64,000 bases of DNA, taken from positions 1 to 64,000 of the forward strand of contig CALGZA010000041.1 of assembly GCA_937934595.1 (NCBI GenBank), written 5' to 3'. The stretch comes from an uncultured Verrucomicrobiales bacterium. Lineage in GTDB: Bacteria > Verrucomicrobiota > Verrucomicrobiia > Verrucomicrobiales > Akkermansiaceae. Under the pieces are notes generated by a model. That model was given only the letters and a program-made list of their open reading frames with translations. It did no database searches and was not told the DNA's origin. Each line of letters starts with the position of its first letter. The first letter of the stretch is position 1. Positions 57,206 to 64,000 of this stretch are shown here, in pieces. A program made the position numbers and the translations under genes.

Positions 57206-57799
57206 ATGTCACCACAAAAACCATTCAAACTCACGCTGCTGCTACTCATCATCATCAACTGCACAAACTCAGCATCAGCTAACTTCATCCAAAAAATGCT
57301 CCCAGTAAACAAACTCAACAAAAAAGTCACCTTCACCTTCTACCACTTCAATAAATCTAACAAACCAGCTATCAAAAACGTTTCATCCAACCTCGGAGAA
57401 ACCGCCAAAAAAAACAACAGCAAAGCCGCCATCTCAGCATCCAGCGCTCCTAAACTTACATTCAGATCAGGTAAATTCTTCTTCCCATCTACTACCCCAC
57501 TCCTCATCAAAAACGGCACACCAGCTAGCAACCATAATAAATCCTCTCGCAGCTCCAAACACACACTCATCCTCACCAACAACATAGACCAACACGCCAT
57601 CTGCTACTCCCCAAGCATCAAGCTGAACGAACTCACCTACGCTCTCACTAAATACATCGCCTACAACAAAGCCAACTTCACAACAGCCATCATCATCGAC
57701 TCAGGAAACAACTGCGGATTCTATAAACCAAATGGAAAATACCGCCCATACTACCTAAAAGAACTCAAAAAACCCCAAAAAGCACTCCTCCTAAACTAA
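57206..57799 (+). CDS. Degenerate paralogue of the phosphodiester glycosidase
   Basis: A 197-residue exported protein with a signal peptide (LTLLLLIIINCTNSASA). Its order of segments copies the upstream gene: AAISASSAPKLTFRSGKFFF aligns with the AAINAGFFTPTG region, PLLIKNGTPASN with MLLENNKPVKG, NELTYALTKYI with SQLANALKTI, and AIIIDSGNNCGFY with ALNLDGGRSSDLW. The INAGFF and DGGRSS active-site blocks are replaced by ISASS and SGNNC, so it is probably catalytically inactive. Conserved spacing and an intact reading frame argue against a pseudogene. It may be a regulator, inhibitor or binding protein for its neighbour (inference). Confidence 0.6.
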   Translation: MSPQKPFKLTLLLLIIINCTNSASANFIQKMLPVNKLNKKVTFTFYHFNKSNKPAIKNVSSNLGETAKKNNSKAAISASSAPKLTFRSGKFFFPSTTPLLIKNGTPASNHNKSSRSSKHTLILTNNIDQHAICYSPSIKLNELTYALTKYIAYNKANFTTAIIIDSGNNCGFYKPNGKYRPYYLKELKKPQKALLLN

Positions 57800-57816
57800 C
57801 CCAACCATATCACCCA

Positions 57817-59565
57817 TCAACCATCACCAATCCCCAACCACCGCTCCACATCCCCCAGTCCCATCGTATTCACCACATCATCCTTCGTCAGCCACCCCTT
57901 CCTCGCCAGCCTCACCCCATAAGATAAATACTGTAACTGCTCCACACGGTGAGCATCAGGATTAATACTACACCGCACACCCTTCTCCCTCGCCTTCTTC
58001 CAATAGCGCCAATCCATATCCAACCTCATCGGATTACAATTCAGCTCTATCACCGTCCCAGTCGCCGCTGCACAGTCAATAATCTTATCCACATTCACCG
58101 CATAAGCATTCCTCTTCAAAAGTAATCGACCCGTCAAATGCCCCAGCATCGTAACATACTCATTCTCCATCGCACGGATTATACGCGCAGTCATATCATC
58201 CTCAGACAGCGTAAACGCATTATGCACAGAAGCTACACAATAATCTAACTGCCTCAAAACATCATCCGGATAATCCAAACTCCCATCCTTCAAAATATCC
58301 ACCTCAGATCCAGCCAAAATCCTAAATTTCCCATCCCAGCACTCATTCCCATTAAGAACCCTTATCTCTTCCACCTGCCTCAGCAACCTATCCGCATACA
58401 ACCCATTCGCCTGAAAAGATGACTTACTATGATCCGCTATCCCCAGATACTCCAGCCCCAGATCAACCGCAGCCTCAGCCATCTCCGCCAAGCTATTCCG
58501 CCCATCAGATGCCGTCGTATGATTATGAAACGTCCCGCGTAACTGCTCCAGCTCTATCAACCTAGGAATCTCTCCCCTCTCCGCAGCCTCTATCTCTCCC
58601 CTATTCTCCCTCAACTCAGGAGGAATAAAATCCAAACCAAGAGCACGGTAAATATCCGCCTCATCATTCACCTCTGGTAATTCTACCGTCTCATCATCCC
58701 CCCGGAAGTCATACTCATTCAATGACCACCCCCTCTGCTTAGCTCGCCTACGCAGCTCCACATTATGCTCCTTACTACCACTAAAATACTGCAACGCAAA
58801 TGGATACGCAGCATTAGAAACCGCCCTCAAATCACACTGTAAACCATTATCTAACCGTATCGTAGCCTTCGTATCTCCACACACTATCACAGAACTCACC
58901 TCAGGTAATTTAGTAAAATACTCAGTAAGCTCAGCAGGATTATCCGTCGCCACCAACAAATCAATATCATGCAACACCTCCTTAGATCGCCTATAAGATC
59001 CAGCATGAGCACAGCGCAACGTCGCAGGATGCTCCCTCACCGCCTCTAACAATGTCTCAGCCATCACCGCCACACTCCCAAGCCTAAAATGACTCGCAAA
59101 CTTCTCCTTCATCTCAATAGCCTCCATGATCTTCACCACAGTCTTCTCCCCAAACCCACTAAGCTCAGCAACCTTACCACTCACACACACATCCTTCAAT
59201 GCCTCCACAGAATCCACCCCCAGCTTATCATAGAGCGCCTTTATCTTCTTAGGACCTAACCCAGACAAATCAAATAAATCAAACAACCCCTCAGGAAACT
59301 CACCCTTCAAATCCTCATAATACGTCATCCTCCCAGTCTGAACCAGCTCAGAAACCTTCTCCCTCAACGCCTTACCAAAACCCTTCAACTCACCAAGCCT
59401 CCCCTCCATCGCCAACCCCATAAAATCCTCCTCACTATGCAATGCCACCTCAGCCCCACTCCTATACGCCCTCGTCTTAAACACATTCTCACCCTTCAGC
59501 TCTAACAATAAAGCTATCTCCTCAAGAACCTCAGCCACATCCTCTCGTCTCATTTTCATAAACAC
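57817..59565 (-). CDS. polX: PolX family DNA polymerase with PHP domain
   Basis: A 582-residue bacterial/archaeal family X polymerase. The N-terminus has paired helix-hairpin-helix motifs (GLGPKKIKALYDKLG, ELSGFGEKTVVKIMEAI) that bind DNA. The nucleotidyltransferase core has AGSYRRSKEVLHDIDLLVAT (about 192-211), with the two Asp of DIDLLV as metal ligands, and a later Asp in LQCDLRAV. The C-terminal PHP phosphoesterase domain (about 345-582) has HNHTTASDG, GIADHS, AGSEVDIL, ASVHNAF and INPDAHR. Such enzymes fill gaps in base-excision repair. The N-terminal start at 59565 gives the normal length. It converges with the degenerate glycosidase gene. Confidence 0.93.
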   Translation of the reverse strand: MFMKMRREDVAEVLEEIALLLELKGENVFKTRAYRSGAEVALHSEEDFMGLAMEGRLGELKGFGKALREKVSELVQTGRMTYYEDLKGEFPEGLFDLFDLSGLGPKKIKALYDKLGVDSVEALKDVCVSGKVAELSGFGEKTVVKIMEAIEMKEKFASHFRLGSVAVMAETLLEAVREHPATLRCAHAGSYRRSKEVLHDIDLLVATDNPAELTEYFTKLPEVSSVIVCGDTKATIRLDNGLQCDLRAVSNAAYPFALQYFSGSKEHNVELRRRAKQRGWSLNEYDFRGDDETVELPEVNDEADIYRALGLDFIPPELRENRGEIEAAERGEIPRLIELEQLRGTFHNHTTASDGRNSLAEMAEAAVDLGLEYLGIADHSKSSFQANGLYADRLLRQVEEIRVLNGNECWDGKFRILAGSEVDILKDGSLDYPDDVLRQLDYCVASVHNAFTLSEDDMTARIIRAMENEYVTMLGHLTGRLLLKRNAYAVNVDKIIDCAAATGTVIELNCNPMRLDMDWRYWKKAREKGVRCSINPDAHRVEQLQYLSYGVRLARKGWLTKDDVVNTMGLGDVERWLGIGDG

Positions 59566-59644
59566 ATTCCTACCCCAACACCCTTATAAATCAAAACAAA
59601 TATCATCATTGCAAAGCCACATATCATAGTTTATAAATAATGAC

Positions 59645-60178
59645 ATGATTCCAATCAAAGTCATCGTGTCCGTACTATCTCTCACTACAATCAGCTACGC
59701 GTCCGATCTCATAGCTAACCTCAGCTACGGTGAATCTAGAACAGAAGTCGCAAAAAAACTCAATGCCAGCAAACTCGTTAGCGGTAACATCGATGCCAGC
59801 CTGATCGCTCGTATCGGACTAAACGGAACATTCACCACTACAAAAAAACTCAAAGGACTCAAATTCTCACTCTACTTCGACTGGAGAAAATCAGGAGGAC
59901 TCAGAGAAATAACCTACCGCTCAGAAACACTACCTCACCACAACTATAACCATAGACTCAAACAAACCTGGGAATACGCCATTAACCTACTCAGCGCCAT
60001 CCACGGCAAAGCCAGAAACGCAGGCGAATACCCAGCTCAGGCAGATGTAAAACCAGATAACATCCAGTTCTCTCACGAATGGAGAACCGGTAACGGATTC
60101 GTCTACCTAGGAGTCGGCCAAGAAAATAACAAATACAGCATCAACATCACATTCTCAAAAATCCTCCTCAGCGACTAA
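59645..60178 (+). CDS. Small secreted protein of unknown function
   Basis: A 177-residue protein with a signal peptide (MIPIKVIVSVLSLTTISYAS). The mature part begins LIANLSYGESRTEVAKKL, where a short helix follows a Gly-Glu-Ser turn, as in small secreted or lipoprotein-associated domains of about 150 residues. Later segments alternate in hydrophobicity (LKFSLYFDW, LREITYRSE, FVYLGVGQENNKYSINIT), suggesting a beta-rich fold. No cysteine pairs or catalytic residues stand out. I do not recognise the family. It lies between polX (divergent) and recQ (35 nt downstream, same strand). Confidence 0.6.
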   Translation: MIPIKVIVSVLSLTTISYASDLIANLSYGESRTEVAKKLNASKLVSGNIDASLIARIGLNGTFTTTKKLKGLKFSLYFDWRKSGGLREITYRSETLPHHNYNHRLKQTWEYAINLLSAIHGKARNAGEYPAQADVKPDNIQFSHEWRTGNGFVYLGVGQENNKYSINITFSKILLSD

Positions 60179-60212
60179 TCCCCCACCTCACACCTTACCA
60201 CTCATCAAGACC

Positions 60213-62138
60213 ATGCCACACCAGGCACTCAAAAAATACTTCGGACTCAACGAGTTCCGACCCTACCAGCTAGAAATAATCAACCACATCCTAAACGGAA
60301 ACAACACCCTCGCCACTCTCCCCACAGGCTCTGGTAAATCTCTCACCTTCCAGCTCCCCTCATTCCTCCTCAGCCACCTCGGCACCACCATCATCATCTC
60401 ACCACTTCTCTCACTCATCAGAGACCAGGTCCAGAAACTCCAAAACCAAGGAATCGCAGCCTGCCAAATAGACTCCACACTAACCAACGAACAGCGTACT
60501 AAAAACCTAGCAGATATCAAAGCAGGCAAAATCCAGCTCCTCTACACCTCAACAGAAACACTAGGAAATCCAAAACTCCTCAACATACTTAAAGAAATCA
60601 ACATCTCCCTAGTAGCCATAGATGAAGCACACTGCTACTCAGAATGGGGCCACAGCTTTCGCCCCTCATACCTATCACTCCCTCAGCTCACCAGAGCCAT
60701 CAAACCTCACGCCATACTAGCACTCACCGCCACAGCAACCAAAAAAGTAGCCTCAGACATTCGCAAAGCATTCCGTATCAAAACCGCACACCACATCGCA
60801 GCATCCCCCAGAAGAGACAACCTCAGCTACACCATCATCCCCACACCAGACAAACAACGCAACGACCAACTCACCAGCATCCTAGAACAACCAAACCACC
60901 TCCCCGCCATCGTCTACGCCATGCGCCAAAAGCAATGCGAAGCCATCGCCCACCACCTCACATCACAAGGAATCCCCACCAAGTCCTACCACGCAGGAAT
61001 GTCCACCCAGTCACGGAAACAAATCCAAGACGACTTCCTCAACAACAAAAACAAAGTCATCGTCGCCACCATAGCATTCGGAATGGGAGTCGATAAATCA
61101 AACATCCGCTCCATCATACACTACCACCTCCCAAAATCACCAGAAGGCTGGATGCAAGAAAGCGGCAGAGCAGGCAGAGACGCTAGCCCCGCTCACACAT
61201 ACCTCCTCGCATGCGCAGATGACATCACCCCACTCACCAACTTCATAAGAGCCAGAGAACTAGAAGAAAACTCCATCAATCGTCTCATAACCACACTTAC
61301 ATCCCAAGGAAAAACCGCAGCCATCCAGCCCTACCACACCCGCGTCAACCTAAGCATGCTCACCTCCACACTAGACGTACTACTCGCCAAACTAGAACTT
61401 CTAAACTTCTCCAAATACTCCCACACAACCTGGAGATACATCAAAATGAACATCCTCTACGGCAGAACGCTAAACCTAACAGACTACCCAAAATCTCACC
61501 GAAAAGCAATCCAACACATCATTCAAGCAGATGACCGATACGACCTCCACAACGCCACACAAGACTTCAACATCGCCCCAGAAAAGCTCTACCATACACT
61601 CACAGAAATAAAACACTCCGGAGAATGCTACATGCGCTTCTCAGGTTGGCAAAAACACTACAAAATAAATAAACAACTTAACAACCAACAAATAAAAACC
61701 CTCACATCAGAACTCTTCCAATACCACCAAAACCAACTCATACACGACGAAGAAAGACTCCAAGAAGTAGTCCGCATCAGCACCACACGCAGCTGCATAC
61801 CCCTCCAGTTCGAAAAATGGTTCAGCATCCAAAAAAAACAACACACCCCCTGCAACAACTGCTCATCATGCAACGGAGATAAACGCCCCACCAAACTAAC
61901 CCACACAGCCACCACAAAAAACACCAACATCAACACACAACAACTCGAAACCATCAAAGAATTCCTCCTAAAAAAGAAAAAATACATCCACACCCCTGCC
62001 CAGCTCACCTGTATCCTCTGCGGAATAGGCACACCATACATCCGCCACTACCGCCTCCACCTCCACCCCATTTTCGGAACCCTCCAGCACCACCCCTACG
62101 ATGACATCCACCCCTACTCAACAGCCCTCCTAACATAA
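60213..62138 (+). CDS. recQ: ATP-dependent DNA helicase RecQ
   Basis: A 641-residue RecQ-family 3'-5' helicase. Motif 0 is FRPYQLEIINHIL, Walker A TLPTGSGKSLTFQLP, motif II AIDEAHCYSEWGHSFRPSY (the aromatic-rich loop reads YSEWGHSFRP, close to the canonical ISQWGHDFRP). Motif VI region QESGRAGRDASPAHTYLL and the VATIAFGMGVDKSNIR block follow. The RQC zinc site is the cluster RSC then CNNCSSC at about 528-550. The C-terminal part is atypical, ending about 60 residues after the zinc site with no clear HRDC domain. It should act in recombination repair. A minus-strand rhodanese gene ends 14 nt after its stop. Confidence 0.9.
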   Translation: MPHQALKKYFGLNEFRPYQLEIINHILNGNNTLATLPTGSGKSLTFQLPSFLLSHLGTTIIISPLLSLIRDQVQKLQNQGIAACQIDSTLTNEQRTKNLADIKAGKIQLLYTSTETLGNPKLLNILKEINISLVAIDEAHCYSEWGHSFRPSYLSLPQLTRAIKPHAILALTATATKKVASDIRKAFRIKTAHHIAASPRRDNLSYTIIPTPDKQRNDQLTSILEQPNHLPAIVYAMRQKQCEAIAHHLTSQGIPTKSYHAGMSTQSRKQIQDDFLNNKNKVIVATIAFGMGVDKSNIRSIIHYHLPKSPEGWMQESGRAGRDASPAHTYLLACADDITPLTNFIRARELEENSINRLITTLTSQGKTAAIQPYHTRVNLSMLTSTLDVLLAKLELLNFSKYSHTTWRYIKMNILYGRTLNLTDYPKSHRKAIQHIIQADDRYDLHNATQDFNIAPEKLYHTLTEIKHSGECYMRFSGWQKHYKINKQLNNQQIKTLTSELFQYHQNQLIHDEERLQEVVRISTTRSCIPLQFEKWFSIQKKQHTPCNNCSSCNGDKRPTKLTHTATTKNTNINTQQLETIKEFLLKKKKYIHTPAQLTCILCGIGTPYIRHYRLHLHPIFGTLQHHPYDDIHPYSTALLT

Positions 62139-62151
62139 CCACCCTCCAACT

Positions 62152-62616
62152 TTACCCTTTATCCTTCCCTGCCTTCAAAGCCTTCCACCCCCCATGCAGA
62201 TAATAAACCTCATCATGAGCCTCAGACTCCACTATCTTCTCCCTTATATACTTACTACTACCACAACCATCAGTCTGACAAAAAACAACCACCTTCACCC
62301 CCTTACCCTTACCAGCAAAAAGCGTCTGTAGCACCTCCATCGTCCCCAGATCCTCATCCGCACTTGCCTCCCTAATGATAAGAGCACTCCCAAACTCCTC
62401 CTCCCTCTCCTCATCTGCCCGCGCATCCACCCAGATCACATCCCCACCCCAGTCATCCATAACCCTTGCCAAGCAAACCTCATGCGCCTCTAACTTACTA
62501 GCATCACACGGCACACTCCTATCATACTCACCATGAACTAAATACGTCCCCAGCGCACATAACACCGCTACACCTCCTAAAAGAATACTCTGAATCAACC
62601 AACTCATAAAACACAC
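62152..62616 (-). CDS. Membrane-anchored rhodanese-like protein
   Basis: About 151-154 residues; start at 62616 or at Met4 (62607). An N-terminal helix (about 5-27) anchors it. The rhodanese-like fold shows VIWVDARADEE early and an active-site-like loop VVVFCQTDGCGSSKYIREKI, where the first Cys is at the catalytic position before a Gly-Cys-Gly-Ser-Ser turn. The end YYLHGGWKALKAG matches the last rhodanese strand. It may carry sulfane sulfur or have lost activity. The start overlaps the end of the unknown gene to its right by 4-13 nt, so they are likely co-transcribed. Confidence 0.75.
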   Translation of the reverse strand: MCFMSWLIQSILLGGVAVLCALGTYLVHGEYDRSVPCDASKLEAHEVCLARVMDDWGGDVIWVDARADEEREEEFGSALIIREASADEDLGTMEVLQTLFAGKGKGVKVVVFCQTDGCGSSKYIREKIVESEAHDEVYYLHGGWKALKAGKDKG

Positions 62617-62882
62617 TCTTCCTCAAAAATCACTCCACCACAAGGCGAAAGAATCCCTACCCCCCCAGCCGCACTAACCCGCACCCCCACCAGCTCAAAC
62701 TCATCCATATCAAGATGAGCCACAGTCGCCGCACCCATCAGCGATAAATAATCCCACAACCCTACACTCATAATAGAACTCCCCACACACACGATAAGAA
62801 TCACCAGCCATTCCTCGTTAAATACAAAAAAACACCAACCCTGAACCACCAGACTCCATCCAACGAAACCTATCTCCGTCAC
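62604..62882 (-). CDS. Small hypothetical membrane-associated protein
   Basis: A 92-residue frame with a Trp/Phe-rich hydrophobic first half (VQGWCFFVFNEEWLVILIVCVG) and a second half of alternating Val, Gly and acidic residues (HLDMDEFELVGVRVSAAG). No family is recognised. It is supported by the lack of any other gene in the region and by overlap with the start of the rhodanese gene. Minus-strand frames in this sequence stay open by composition alone, so the possibility that it is not translated is real. Confidence 0.4.
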   Translation of the reverse strand: MTEIGFVGWSLVVQGWCFFVFNEEWLVILIVCVGSSIMSVGLWDYLSLMGAATVAHLDMDEFELVGVRVSAAGGVGILSPCGGVIFEEECVL

Positions 62883-62961
62883 ACACCTAGGCTAACACCC
62901 AGAGCAAACTCCAAGCGCAAGCTCAGCCCATCACCTTACACCCTTCAACCCCTTAAAAAAA

Positions 62962-63041
62962 CATCACTTCTTAGGATGATCCACTATCAACCCAACACTA
63001 AACGAATGATACCTCGGAATCTTACTATCCGTATAAAACCT
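62962..63041 (-). repeat. 80-nt perfect repeat at the 3' ends of the DUF1573 genes (unit 1)
   Basis: Positions 62962-63041 and 63746-63825 are identical over 80 nt, starting 2 nt before the stop codon of each gene (counted on the + strand) and covering the last 26 codons. Sequence upstream in each gene is only similar. A perfect block beside diverged sequence suggests recent gene conversion or a recent duplication with selection on the rest. Confidence 0.95.
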
Positions 63042-63680
63042 CAGCGCCTCCATTCGAGGCGTAGCCGTACTCAATGGAGTCACCGTCACCTTATACCCCC
63101 TCCCATCATTTACAGACTCTACCTCATACTTAAATACCTTACTAATACCAAAGACATTACTATGCCTCGCTATACTAATAGGAGTCTCACGATCATCTGT
63201 AACCTTAATCATAAATACCTTCGGATCCAGCTTCTCTCCCACCTCCCACTTGACAGACCTCGTATCAGAATAAATCAACTCAGGAATAGTCACCCGTGAT
63301 GTCAAAACAATCGATGGCTCCTTCCCTTTATCCTTATCTGTCCGAATCTTAATCACCTTATCGATCGTACCTTTCAGCCTACCAAAATCCAACACACCTA
63401 TCACAGTCCCCTTCTCCCCAGGCTGAAATACAAATGACTTCTTCTCATCTGCACGCATCAACTTAGCATCCATACAAATACAAGGAGCATCATACTCCAC
63501 TATCTTAATAGCCTCATCTGACTTATTCTGAAAATGAAAAGAAACACGCAGCACCGTCACATCAGGCCGTGTAGTCACCTCCTTCAGAGTCTTCTCAAAC
63601 GTAAGCTCCGCCCCAAACACAACAACCGTAAAAGACAAATAAACAACCATCAACCTAAACAACATTCTAAACATAATCAC
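62964..63680 (-). CDS. DUF1573 family exported protein, copy A
   Basis: A 238-residue protein with a signal peptide (MLFRLMVVYLSFTVVVFGAE after a short leader). The mature part begins LTFEKTLKEVTTRPDVTVLR, then FHFQNKSDEAIKIV, DAPCICMDAKL, KGTVIGVLDFGRL and IVLTSRVTIPELI, matching the Ig-like DUF1573 fold often found on surface proteins of Bacteroidetes and PVC bacteria. The CIC pair sits at the position of the CGC/CxC motif commonly seen in the family. A nearly identical C-terminus occurs in the next gene to the right. Function unknown; a carrier or envelope-structure role is inferred. Confidence 0.8.
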   Translation of the reverse strand: MIMFRMLFRLMVVYLSFTVVVFGAELTFEKTLKEVTTRPDVTVLRVSFHFQNKSDEAIKIVEYDAPCICMDAKLMRADEKKSFVFQPGEKGTVIGVLDFGRLKGTIDKVIKIRTDKDKGKEPSIVLTSRVTIPELIYSDTRSVKWEVGEKLDPKVFMIKVTDDRETPISIARHSNVFGISKVFKYEVESVNDGRGYKVTVTPLSTATPRMEALRFYTDSKIPRYHSFSVGLIVDHPKK

Positions 63681-63745
63681 AATATACCCCCACCAAAAAA
63701 AATAGCCAACCCTAAATCATCCATCACCTTTCAACCATTAAAAAC

Positions 63746-63825
63746 CATCACTTCTTAGGATGATCCACTATCAACCCAACACTAAACGAATGATACCTCG
63801 GAATCTTACTATCCGTATAAAACCT
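63746..63825 (-). repeat. 80-nt perfect repeat at the 3' ends of the DUF1573 genes (unit 2)
   Basis: Second unit of the exact 80-nt direct repeat, offset by 784 nt from the first. It covers the 3' end of copy B. An exact direct repeat at this spacing could recombine and delete one copy. Confidence 0.95.
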
Positions 63826-64000
63826 TAACGACTCCATAACAGGTGTATCCGTCTTCAATGGAGTCACCGTCACCTTATAATCCCTCCCATCATTTAAAGC
63901 CTCTACCTCATACTTAAATACCTTACTACTACCAAAGACATTACTGTGCCTAGCTACCCTAATAGGAGTCTCTCGCTTGTCGGTTACCTTTATCATAAAA
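63748..64000 (-). CDS. DUF1573 family protein, copy B (3' part; 5' end beyond the window)
   Basis: The last 84 codons of a second copy, reading in from the right edge. It matches the C-terminus of copy A at 71 of the last 82 residues; the final 26 residues (LRFYTDSKIPRYHSFSVGLI and on) are identical. Differences cluster before that point. The genes are tandem with the same orientation, separated by 67 nt from copy A's start at 63680. The N-terminal part, including any signal peptide, is not visible. Confidence 0.75.
   Translation of the reverse strand, partial: FMIKVTDKRETPIRVARHSNVFGSSKVFKYEVEALNDGRDYKVTVTPLKTDTPVMESLRFYTDSKIPRYHSFSVGLIVDHPKK

Overview
The window looks like an ordinary chromosomal stretch of a Gram-negative bacterium, most likely a member of the Verrucomicrobiota (inference, moderate confidence). 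Outer-membrane biogenesis genes (TamA-like, TamB-like, LptF/G-like) show two membranes. A PEP-CTERM protein, a type II secretion/type IV pilus cluster with two GspE/PilB ATPases, a lone protein resembling the core of verrucomicrobial secretin-like proteins, a DUF455 fusion protein and a planctomycete/verrucomicrobial-type haem protein fit that phylum. There is one tRNA, tRNA-Leu(UAA). No rRNA, CRISPR array, prophage or intact insertion sequence is seen; the only mobile-element trace is the C-terminal end of a REP-associated transposase at the left edge.

The sequence has a very strong strand asymmetry. The + strand is rich in C and A and poor in G whichever strand is coding, so + strand genes encode proteins rich in Asn, Thr, His, Ile and Lys, and - strand genes encode proteins rich in Gly, Val, Arg and Asp. 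By the usual rule (G>C on the leading strand) the - strand is leading and forks move from high to low coordinates. The skew also creates many long false antisense reading frames. Shine-Dalgarno sequences are almost absent.

Layout. 1-6.6 kb: transposase remnant, M29-type aminopeptidase with an intrinsic terminator, two tail-anchored coiled-coil proteins, small membrane protein, mono-haem protein, leuB, aat. 6.7-11.8 kb (+): apt, pgi, LptF/G-like permease, SulP transporter. 11.9-16.7 kb (-): an N-formylglutamate-amidohydrolase/DUF1704 fusion overlapping a GshB-like ATP-grasp ligase, then a GH13 amylase. 17-24.3 kb (-): membrane-anchored OmpA-domain protein, pseudopilin, GspF, two GspE ATPases. 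24.5-26.5 kb (-): DUF455/ATP-grasp fusion. 26.6-32.2 kb (+): tamB-tamA. 32.2-37 kb: cysteine-less thioredoxin-fold protein, TMEM220-like protein, two-component system, secretin-core-like protein. 37.4-40.7 kb (+): ferric iron ABC transporter with a Fur-box-like site. 40.7-46.3 kb: htpG and a SWIM/SNF2 helicase. 46.4-50 kb (+): PEP-CTERM protein, ABC-2 exporter operon. 50-53 kb: metallophosphoesterase, Nudix, SerB-like phosphatase, aroB. 53.2-57.8 kb (+): zinc-ribbon membrane protein, tRNA-Leu, Gfo/Idh/MocA oxidoreductase, phosphodiester glycosidase and a degenerate paralogue. 57.8-64 kb: polX, small secreted protein, recQ, rhodanese, tandem DUF1573 proteins cut by the right edge.

The best candidate for a little-described system is the gene pair at 11858-14885: an ATP-grasp amino-acid/peptide ligase translationally coupled to a protein that joins an N-formylglutamate-amidohydrolase-like domain to a DUF1704 (QEGLA/MATCAP-like) metallopeptidase. 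It could be a ligate-and-remove peptide or protein-terminus modification module. The DUF455/ATP-grasp fusion is a second candidate.
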